Source of the DNA: Thiotrichales bacterium
GTDB taxonomy: Bacteria; Pseudomonadota; Gammaproteobacteria; Francisellales; CACEW01
NCBI GenBank assembly: GCA_023266165.1
Contig: JAHFRR010000073.1
Location: 1-6,720 of the forward strand
Direction: 5' to 3'
DNA length: 6,720 bases
The notes under the pieces were generated by a model. That model made no database searches and had not been told where the DNA came from. It saw only the letters and a program-made list of their open reading frames with translations. Within the stretch, counting starts at the first letter, position 1; each line of letters opens with the position of its first letter. The translations under genes and the position numbers were made by a program. This document shows positions 1 to 5,249 of the stretch, piece after piece.

Positions 1-368
1 GGCTGTTTTTATTTTCAAACCATTTTCACTCGACCATCAGCCAGAAGCCCGTGATGGAAGCCTTGCTGCCTATTACAGCGGGCACGCAAAAAACGAATTT
101 AGCGCATCGTTGGGATTATATCTACGAACCGGATGCGAAGTCTTTATTGAACTTATTACTCACGCGCTATATCGAATCCCAGGTCTATCAGGGGGTCATT
201 GAGAATATTGCGTGTGAGCAGGCGTCCAAAATGCTGGCCATGAAGAACGCGACAGACAATGCGGGTGATTTAATTAAATCTTTGAGATTGCAATACAATA
301 AAGCGCGCCAGGCTTTGATTACCAAAGAATTGGCTGAGATTGTTTCTGGCGCAGATGCAGTAGATTAA
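1..368 (+). CDS. atpG: ATP synthase F1 gamma subunit, C-terminal part (5' truncated by window)
   Basis: This is the C-terminal ~122 residues of the gamma subunit, the rotating central stalk of F1 that couples proton flow through Fo to catalysis in the alpha3-beta3 head. The reading frame is open from base 3 (bases 1-2 belong to a cut codon), so the GTG/ATG codons at 51-56 are internal and not starts. Recognisable family blocks are WDYIYEPD, RYIESQVYQGVIEN, the MKNATDNA block, and the terminal helix NKARQALITKELAEIVSGA, which forms the coiled-coil foot inside the beta ring. The protein ends at TAA 366-368 with the usual gammaproteobacterial C-terminus. atpD follows after 19 nt and atpC after that, the standard order. 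Identity is very secure; the N-terminal half lies outside the window. Confidence 0.97.
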   Translation, partial: LFLFSNHFHSTISQKPVMEALLPITAGTQKTNLAHRWDYIYEPDAKSLLNLLLTRYIESQVYQGVIENIACEQASKMLAMKNATDNAGDLIKSLRLQYNKARQALITKELAEIVSGADAVD

Positions 369-372
369 AAAT

Positions 373-378
373 AGGGGA
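373..378 (+). promoter_or_regulatory. Shine-Dalgarno site deciding the atpD start
   Basis: AGGGGA lies 9 nt before ATG 388. The internal ATG at 445, where the E. coli protein effectively begins, has no purine-rich core upstream. This favours the longer AtpD with an N-terminal extension. Confidence 0.7.
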
Positions 379-387
379 AAATAAAAG

Positions 388-1815
388 ATGACAGATCAAA
401 TCAAAAAAGTGACAAAAGTCAAGAGCGCTAAAATAGACGCGGTGATGGGTCACATTATCCAGATTATTGGGGCGGTGATTGATGTTGAGTTCCCGCGTGA
501 TCAAGTGCCTAAGGTGTATGATGCCTTGGTCGTGGTTGAGACAGGATTAACTCTGGAGGTTCAACAGCAGCTGGGCGATGGGGTGGTGAGATGTATCGCC
601 ATGGGCTCGACGGAAGGGCTGTATCGCCATATGAAAGTTGAGAACACAGGGCATCCTATTTGTGTTCCCATAGGAGAAAAAACACTGGGTAGAATTATGG
701 ATGTTTTAGGGAATCCTATTGATGAGGCAGGCCCGATTGGAGAAACCGAGCGCCGTGCCATTCACCAACCAGCACCCAGCTTTGCAGACCAAGCGGCCAG
801 CTCTGAATTGCTCGAGACGGGCATCAAAGTCATTGATCTGATTTGCCCCTTTGCCAAAGGGGGTAAAGTGGGTCTCTTTGGCGGTGCAGGGGTGGGCAAG
901 ACCGTCACCATGATGGAATTAATTAACAATATCGCGACCGAACACAGTGGGTATTCCGTATTTGCTGGGGTTGGAGAGCGTACGCGTGAGGGGAATGATT
1001 TTTATCATGAAATGAAAGACTCGAACGTGTTGGACAAAGTAGCCTTGGTCTATGGTCAAATGAATGAGCCGCCTGGAAACCGTTTGCGCGTGGCCTTGAC
1101 AGGGCTTACCATTGCCGAAGGTTTTAGAGATGAAGGGCGAGATATCCTGCTTTTTATCGACAATATTTATAGATATACCCTAGCAGGCACAGAGGTCTCA
1201 GCGCTGCTGGGCCGTATGCCTTCTGCTGTGGGCTATCAACCGACGTTGGCTGAAGAGATGGGTGTGCTTCAAGAGCGCATCACCTCCACGAAGACGGGGT
1301 CTATTACTTCCGTTCAGGCGGTCTATGTTCCCGCAGATGATCTGACGGATCCATCTCCTGCCACAACGTTTTCGCACTTGGATGCAACCATTGTATTATC
1401 AAGGCCTTTAGCTGAGTTAGGCATTTACCCTGCGGTAGACCCTTTGGACTCCACCAGCCGCCAGTTAGATCCTCAGGTCGTTGGGCAAGAGCATTATGAT
1501 GTCACACGCTTGGTGCAGAAAACCCTGCAAAGATATAAAGAGCTGAAAGATATTATTGCGATTTTGGGGATGGATGAGCTCTCGGAGGACGACAAAGCCA
1601 TTGTGTCGCGCGCACGTAAGATTCAGCGCTTTCTCTCGCAGCCGTTCCATGTGGCAGAAGTCTTTACAGGGAATCCTGGTAAGTATGTTCCGTTAAAAGA
1701 AACCATCCGAGATTTTAAAGCCATTGCACTGGGCGAGTATGATCATCTGCCCGAGCAGGCGTTTTACATGGTCGGGTCGATTGAAGAGGCGATTGCTAAG
1801 GCGAAGACGTTGTAG
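388..1815 (+). CDS. atpD: ATP synthase F1 beta subunit (catalytic)
   Basis: Catalytic subunit of F1 (EC 7.1.2.2), 475 residues, acting at the cytoplasmic face of the inner membrane. The N-terminal beta-barrel runs from about 20 to 95 and the RecA-like nucleotide domain from about 145 to 365. Walker A GGAGVGKT is at 165-172 (catalytic Lys171). GVGERTREGND contains Glu197 and Arg198, matching E. coli Glu181/Arg182. Walker B LLFID ends at Asp258, and the adenine-stacking Tyr347 is in GIYPAVDP. The DELSEED-type loop reads DELSEDD at 396-402 and contacts gamma. All catalytic residues are present, so the subunit should be active. The start at 388 has a good ribosome site and gives about 16 residues more than E. 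coli, rich in Lys (TDQIKKVTKVKSAK). The alternative start Met20 (base 445) would give a normal 456-residue protein. Part of the atp operon. Confidence 0.98.
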   Translation: MTDQIKKVTKVKSAKIDAVMGHIIQIIGAVIDVEFPRDQVPKVYDALVVVETGLTLEVQQQLGDGVVRCIAMGSTEGLYRHMKVENTGHPICVPIGEKTLGRIMDVLGNPIDEAGPIGETERRAIHQPAPSFADQAASSELLETGIKVIDLICPFAKGGKVGLFGGAGVGKTVTMMELINNIATEHSGYSVFAGVGERTREGNDFYHEMKDSNVLDKVALVYGQMNEPPGNRLRVALTGLTIAEGFRDEGRDILLFIDNIYRYTLAGTEVSALLGRMPSAVGYQPTLAEEMGVLQERITSTKTGSITSVQAVYVPADDLTDPSPATTFSHLDATIVLSRPLAELGIYPAVDPLDSTSRQLDPQVVGQEHYDVTRLVQKTLQRYKELKDIIAILGMDELSEDDKAIVSRARKIQRFLSQPFHVAEVFTGNPGKYVPLKETIRDFKAIALGEYDHLPEQAFYMVGSIEEAIAKAKTL

Positions 1816-1844
1816 CGGATACAAGAGCGAGAGAGGATACAGAA

Positions 1845-2276
1845 ATGTCTACAGCGGCTACGTTTCACCTAGATGTTGTGAGCCCCGAAGGGCGTCTCTT
1901 TGGAGATGCCGTCCTGGCGTTGCATCTGCGTGGTGGCGGTGGGGATCTGGGGATTTTCCCGGGGCATTTGCAATTGCTGACAGACTTGCCTCCTGGATTA
2001 TTACGTATTGTCTTGCCGCATGATGAAAGAGTGCTGTATGTCTCGGGTGGGATCTTAGAAGTCCAACCGACCCAAGTAACCATTTTGGCAGATACCGTTG
2101 AGCGCCCTGAAGATGTCAATGAAAGCGCTGCAGAGCATGCACGCCAAGAGGCCGAGCAGAGCTTGAAGCATCATCCAGCAGGGACGGTAGATTATCAAGA
2201 AGCCCAGCAAAACCTAGCTGAAGCGATGGCAAAACTCCAGGTGATTGAATGGATGCGCCTGCGTAAAAAGCACTGA
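1845..2276 (+). CDS. atpC: ATP synthase F1 epsilon subunit
   Basis: Epsilon subunit (143 residues; E. coli has 139), part of the central stalk, and the intrinsic inhibitor of ATP hydrolysis when its C-terminal helices extend into the catalytic head. The N-terminal beta-sandwich (about 1-90) shows FHLDVVSPEGRLF, the DLGIFPGH block and YVSGGILEVQP; the C-terminal two-helix hairpin (about 92-143) ends in basic RLRKKH. ATG 1845 is preceded by AGAGGA at 1832-1837 with 7 nt spacing, and the gene starts 29 nt after atpD. A Gly-rich LRGGGGDLG loop replaces the usual SxEGELG. It is the last gene of the atp operon; the following 148 bp are non-coding. Confidence 0.97.
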   Translation: MSTAATFHLDVVSPEGRLFGDAVLALHLRGGGGDLGIFPGHLQLLTDLPPGLLRIVLPHDERVLYVSGGILEVQPTQVTILADTVERPEDVNESAAEHARQEAEQSLKHHPAGTVDYQEAQQNLAEAMAKLQVIEWMRLRKKH

Positions 2277-2322
2277 GTCTATGAGAGTATGTGATTTTCT
2301 GTGGGCCTGTCTTGCTAAGACA

Positions 2323-2378
2323 CCATTATTGAAATACAATTATTGAGATTCAATTATTTAGATTCAATTATTGAAATT
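2323..2378. repeat. Four tandem copies of a 14-bp unit, consensus CAATTATTGARATT
   Basis: Units lie at 2323-2336 (CCATTATTGAAATA), 2337-2350 (CAATTATTGAGATT), 2351-2364 (CAATTATTTAGATT) and 2365-2378 (CAATTATTGAAATT), head to tail with no spacers. Units differ from the consensus by 0 to 2 bases. Each carries a 9-bp dyad CAAT-N-ATTG, exact in units 2 and 4 and with one mismatch in units 1 and 3. The period of 14 bp is not a whole helical turn, so dyads lie on rotating faces. This is seen directly in the sequence; a role as an operator array is inference. Confidence 0.9.
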
Positions 2379-2399
2379 AAATAACTTGAATGAAATAAT
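2371..2399 (+). promoter_or_regulatory. Candidate sigma-70 promoter for the ATPase gene
   Basis: TTGAAA (2371-2376, 5 of 6 to the -35 consensus) and AATAAT (2394-2399, 5 of 6 to the -10 consensus) are separated by 17 bp. The predicted transcript start near 2405-2407 gives a leader of about 20 nt ending in the ribosome site at 2413-2418. The -35 lies inside the fourth tandem repeat and the -10 inside an inverted copy of the repeat core, so repeat binding would touch the promoter directly. AT-rich DNA makes chance matches common, hence moderate confidence. Confidence 0.45.
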
Positions 2400-2412
2400 T
2401 GGAAAAAGACAA

Positions 2413-2418
2413 AGGGGG
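2413..2418 (+). promoter_or_regulatory. Shine-Dalgarno site deciding the ATPase start
   Basis: AGGGGG sits 6 nt before ATG 2425. The frame is open further upstream to a TTG at 2371, but that codon lies within the tandem repeats, overlaps the candidate -35 and has no ribosome site. Confidence 0.7.
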
Positions 2419-2424
2419 CAGGTG

Positions 2425-3543
2425 ATGACGAATTTCTTTCCGACTTATTTGGCGATGGGTCAAACGTTTTGCAACCGAACAGCAGAGCTCAAGCATTTAA
2501 AGCGAAATCTAGAATCCGGCGTTCCGACCTTACTGATATCTCCCAGAAGGTATGGAAAAACAAGCCTTGCGCTCAAGGTGCTCTATCAAGAAAATTATTT
2601 GTTTACACATGTTGATCTCTACAAGGCTTTCTCTGAAGAGGACGTGATTCGCTATATTCTCAATGGGGTGGGTCAGTTGCTTGGGAAAATAGAGGCTGCT
2701 CCCAAGAAATTGCTTTTATTGGCAGGGGAATTGTTTTCAAAAATTCATATTCGTGTGGCATATCATCAAGCAAAGCTATCACTTGAGTTTGGTAAAGAAA
2801 AAACGCTTTCTATTGAACTGCTCCTACAGGCGCTTGAAAAGCTCGATGCACTGGGTGTTAAGCGAAAGCAGAGGCTCATCTTTTTTTTAGATGAATTTCA
2901 GATGGTAGGAGAGGTAACTCCGAATCATGCACTAGAAGCAGCACTGCGCGAAATCGTCCAAAAAGCAAAGTCTTTGGTTTTTATCTTTTGTGGCAGCAAT
3001 CGACATTTGATGGAGCAGATTTTCTCTGACAAGAAGCGGCCTTTTTACAAGCTTTGCGACCAAATCCAGCTGGAGCGTATTCGCGCGGAGGCCTATATTC
3101 CTTACGTGCAACAAGCTGCCCAGGAAACCTGGAAGAGCCCGCTACCTGCAGATGTGCTGGAGACTGTGTTTCGCCTGACAGAGCGCCACCCTTATTATGT
3201 CAACAAACTATGTTCAATTTTATCTCGATATGACACCCTTCCGACTGCGCAAACCGTCGAAGATACTTGGCTCCAGTACACACAAGAAAATAAATCAATG
3301 ACAGAAAGAGAACTTTCTTTATTGCCCTTAAGTCAACGACGACTGCTCATGCTGTTGGCGCAACAAAAAGAGGTCTCAGGCCCCTTTCATCGCGACTTCA
3401 TCAGTGACTCCAGAATGTCTTTAGGTGCCATACAAGCAGCATTGAAAAACTTACTTCGATTGGACTATCTTCTCAAAAAACCGGATAATAGCTATCTCAT
3501 CATCGACCCATTGATTAAGAGCACCCTTTGTTTGGATTTGTGA
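2425..3543 (+). CDS. AAA+/STAND-like P-loop ATPase, 'archaeal ATPase' type, with C-terminal winged helix
   Basis: A 372-residue predicted soluble ATPase; its cellular role is not known to me. The N-terminal FCNRTAEL (15-22) corresponds to the FxGRxxEL entry motif of this family. Walker A is SPRRYGKTS (39-47) with Lys45. Walker B is LIFFLDEF with Asp156/Glu157. The sensor-1-like block FIFCGSNRHLM spans 186-196, followed by RPFYK (205-209). A helical lid carries the typical HPYYVNKLC (255-263), and a winged-helix region runs from about 300 to 366 with the family-style end IIDPLIKS. All NTPase residues look intact. No signal peptide or membrane segment is seen. Start 2425 is chosen over TTG 2371 by its ribosome site and the promoter position. 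Parts of the gene are AT-rich compared with atpD. It is not part of the atp machinery by function. Proteins of this architecture are often mobile, lineage-specific or defence-linked, but nothing here proves any of those. glnS follows after 41 nt. Confidence 0.85.
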   Translation: MTNFFPTYLAMGQTFCNRTAELKHLKRNLESGVPTLLISPRRYGKTSLALKVLYQENYLFTHVDLYKAFSEEDVIRYILNGVGQLLGKIEAAPKKLLLLAGELFSKIHIRVAYHQAKLSLEFGKEKTLSIELLLQALEKLDALGVKRKQRLIFFLDEFQMVGEVTPNHALEAALREIVQKAKSLVFIFCGSNRHLMEQIFSDKKRPFYKLCDQIQLERIRAEAYIPYVQQAAQETWKSPLPADVLETVFRLTERHPYYVNKLCSILSRYDTLPTAQTVEDTWLQYTQENKSMTERELSLLPLSQRRLLMLLAQQKEVSGPFHRDFISDSRMSLGAIQAALKNLLRLDYLLKKPDNSYLIIDPLIKSTLCLDL

Positions 3544-3576
3544 TATTCCAAAAGCCTTCTAACTGAAAGAGAGAGA

Positions 3577-3592
3577 ATGACCCCATGACCCC
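3577..3592 (+). repeat. Perfect 8-bp tandem duplication of ATGACCCC at the glnS start
   Basis: ATGACCCC occurs at 3577-3584 and again at 3585-3592. The second copy supplies the glnS start. The first creates a three-codon reading frame (Met-Thr-Pro-stop), whose TGA at 3586-3588 overlaps the glnS ATG as ATGA. The purine run GAAAGAGAGAGA (3565-3576) can serve either start: GAAAGA is 6 nt before ATG 3577 and GAGAGA 8 nt before ATG 3585. Confidence 0.85.
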
Positions 3593-5243
3593 AGAGACCC
3601 CCCACAAAACCCATTTTATTCGCAATATCATCGATGAAGATCTTGCTTCGGGGAAACATAAAACAATAGGGACGCGCTTTCCACCTCATCCCAATGGCTA
3701 TCTGCATATCGGGCATGCCAAGGCGATTTGCTTGAGCTTTGGATTGGCGCTGGATTATCATGGCACTTGCCATCTGCGTTATGACGATACCAACCCCGAG
3801 CGTGAAGAAGTCGAGTTCATGCGGGCCATCGAGCGGGATATTCAATGGCTGGGGTTTCACTGGAGCGGCCCGGTGCTCTACACGTCCAGTTATTTTGAGA
3901 CCCTCTATCAACTTGCATTGAAATTGATTCGCGAGGGCAAGGCGTATGTTTGCAGTCTTTCCGCAGAGGAAGTCAAGCGCTATCGAGGAAGCCTTACCCA
4001 GCCTGGCCAAAACAGCCCAGATCGTGAGAGGTCTGTTGCAGAGAATGTGGATTTGTTTGAGCGTATGAAAAAAGGGGAGTTCCCAGATGGGGCGTATAGC
4101 CTGCGCGCTAAAATTGACATGAATTCTGGCAATATCAACTTGCGAGATCCCATGATGTATCGCATTCGCCACAGCCACCATCATCAAACGGGCAACACTT
4201 GGTGTATCTACCCCACCTATGACTACAGCCATCCGATCAGCGACGCCATTGAAGGCATCACGCATTCCCTGTGCTCTCTTGAGTTTCAAGACCATCGACC
4301 GCTGTATAACTGGTTTGTGGAAGCCTGTGAGATGCCCCATCATCCAAGGCAAATTGAGTTCTCAAGGCTCAATCTGAATTACACCATCACCAGCAAGCGC
4401 CATTTGCGAAAGCTTGCTGAGGAAGGCTTTGTCTCTGGTTGGGATGATCCGCGCATGCCAACGATTTCAGGCTATCGTCGACGAGGGTATACTCCCCAAA
4501 GTATTCGCAATTTCTGCGAGCAGATTGGGATTTCCAAGCAGGACTCCGTCATTGATATTGAGATTCTTGAGCAAGCCGTTCGGGATGATTTAGATCTTCA
4601 TGCACCTCGACGTATGGCAGTCTTACATCCCCTCAAAGTGGTGATAGAAAACTATCATCATCCGGATGGATGTGAGTCTCTCAGCCTCAGCAATCATCCT
4701 AAAAATCCAGACATGGGGCGTCGAGAGGTTTTCTTTTCCTCTGAGCTCATTATTGAAAAAAGTGATTTTTCATTGGACCCTCCTGAAGATTTTCATCGTT
4801 TAGCCCCTGGGCGTTGTGTCAGATTGCTCAATGCCTATGTGATAGAGTGCACGGAGGTGGTGTTAGATGCTCAGGGGGAGGTTGCGGAGATTCGATGTCG
4901 CTATTTCCCTGAAACCTTAGGTGGCAAGCCTCTGCAAGATGGCCGTAAGGTCAAAGGCTTTATCCATTGGCTGTCCATCCCTCATGCTCAAGCTGCGGAA
5001 ATTCGGCTGTATGATCGTTTGTTTAAAGACGCAGATCCAGATACCTCAGAGGATATCACACAGATCTTGGCCGAACATTCTCTTACCGTATTGACTGCTT
5101 GGGTAGAACCCTCGCTGGTGTTAGCGCCACGAGAGGCAAAATTCCAGTTCAATCGACTTGGATATTTTTGCGCAGACGCTATAGATCATGCGCCAGAGCA
5201 TCCTGTGTTTAACCGTACGGTTAGTTTAAAGCAGGGGTTTTAG
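3585..5243 (+). CDS. glnS: Glutaminyl-tRNA synthetase
   Basis: Class I aminoacyl-tRNA synthetase (EC 6.1.1.18) charging tRNA-Gln with glutamine in the cytoplasm; 552 residues, matching E. coli (554). The catalytic Rossmann domain spans about 28-340 with HIGH at 41-44 and a KMSKS-type loop ITSKR at 268-272 (E. coli VMSKR). The two anticodon-binding beta-barrels cover about 342-540, including DGRKVKGFIHW and the C-terminal PVFNRTVSL. Glutamine-site residues Arg31, Asp67 and Tyr212, and the tRNA acceptor-stem residue Asp236 in LEFQD, match E. coli Arg30, Asp66, Tyr211 and Asp235 (mature numbering). Oddly, the normally fixed Glu of PEPNG is His35 (PHPNG), and the Met of the MSK loop is Thr269. 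ATG 3585 fits the E. coli start exactly. cydC follows 6 nt after the stop; the ATPase gene ends 41 nt upstream. Identity is secure, and intact length argues for a working enzyme. Confidence 0.98.
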   Translation: MTPETPHKTHFIRNIIDEDLASGKHKTIGTRFPPHPNGYLHIGHAKAICLSFGLALDYHGTCHLRYDDTNPEREEVEFMRAIERDIQWLGFHWSGPVLYTSSYFETLYQLALKLIREGKAYVCSLSAEEVKRYRGSLTQPGQNSPDRERSVAENVDLFERMKKGEFPDGAYSLRAKIDMNSGNINLRDPMMYRIRHSHHHQTGNTWCIYPTYDYSHPISDAIEGITHSLCSLEFQDHRPLYNWFVEACEMPHHPRQIEFSRLNLNYTITSKRHLRKLAEEGFVSGWDDPRMPTISGYRRRGYTPQSIRNFCEQIGISKQDSVIDIEILEQAVRDDLDLHAPRRMAVLHPLKVVIENYHHPDGCESLSLSNHPKNPDMGRREVFFSSELIIEKSDFSLDPPEDFHRLAPGRCVRLLNAYVIECTEVVLDAQGEVAEIRCRYFPETLGGKPLQDGRKVKGFIHWLSIPHAQAAEIRLYDRLFKDADPDTSEDITQILAEHSLTVLTAWVEPSLVLAPREAKFQFNRLGYFCADAIDHAPEHPVFNRTVSLKQGF

Positions 5244-5248
5244 AGGAG
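5244..5248 (+). promoter_or_regulatory. Ribosome site of cydC with unusually short spacing
   Basis: AGGAG begins directly after the glnS TAG and ends only 1 nt before ATG 5250, closer than the usual 5-9 nt. A second purine run AGGGG (5233-5237), inside the last glnS codons, is 12 nt from the ATG. No better in-frame start is seen: nothing precedes 5250 after the stop, and the next candidate GTG 5280 has no ribosome site. Re-initiation by ribosomes ending glnS is likely. Confidence 0.5.
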
Positions 5249-5249
5249 T

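Larger units (their letters stand above)
2277..2424. other. AT-rich intergenic regulatory region between atpC and the ATPase gene
   Basis: The only large gap in the window. In order it holds a short weak dyad (2308-2322), four tandem 14-bp units (2323-2378), a candidate promoter (2371-2399) that overlaps the last unit, and a Shine-Dalgarno sequence (2413-2418). I see no tRNA, small RNA or open reading frame of note. The strong AT bias from 2323 on contrasts with the flanking atp genes. Confidence 0.7.

Noticed and set aside
1724..2023. Plus-strand frame of 99 codons across the atpD-atpC junction
   Set aside because: It overlaps two certain atp genes in another frame; its Arg/Trp/Cys-rich translation is typical of out-of-frame reading.
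1865..2119. Minus-strand 84-codon frame opposite atpC
   Set aside because: Fully antisense to the conserved epsilon subunit, Pro/Ser/Arg-rich, and without a family match I recognise.
2308..2322. Possible atp operon terminator: TGTCTT-GCT-AAGACA
   Set aside because: The stem is only 6 bp with two G-C pairs per arm and is followed by CCATTATTG rather than a T-run, so intrinsic termination is not supported.
2323..2378. CRISPR array
   Set aside because: Units are 14 bp and directly abutting with no spacers, so this is a simple tandem repeat.
3531..3552. TTTGGA ... TCCAAA dyad spanning the ATPase stop codon
   Set aside because: A 6-bp, AT-rich stem with a 10-nt loop and no T-tract; too weak to call a terminator between the ATPase gene and glnS.
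2277..3584. Insertion sequence or transposon carrying the ATPase gene
   Set aside because: I found no transposase, no terminal inverted repeats bounding the gene and no target-site duplication; acquisition, if any, left no such mark here.
3492..4352. Minus-strand open frame of 286 codons
   Set aside because: It lies antisense across the start and conserved core of glnS, which has full family motifs. The translation shows no recognisable domain and no ribosome site was evident.
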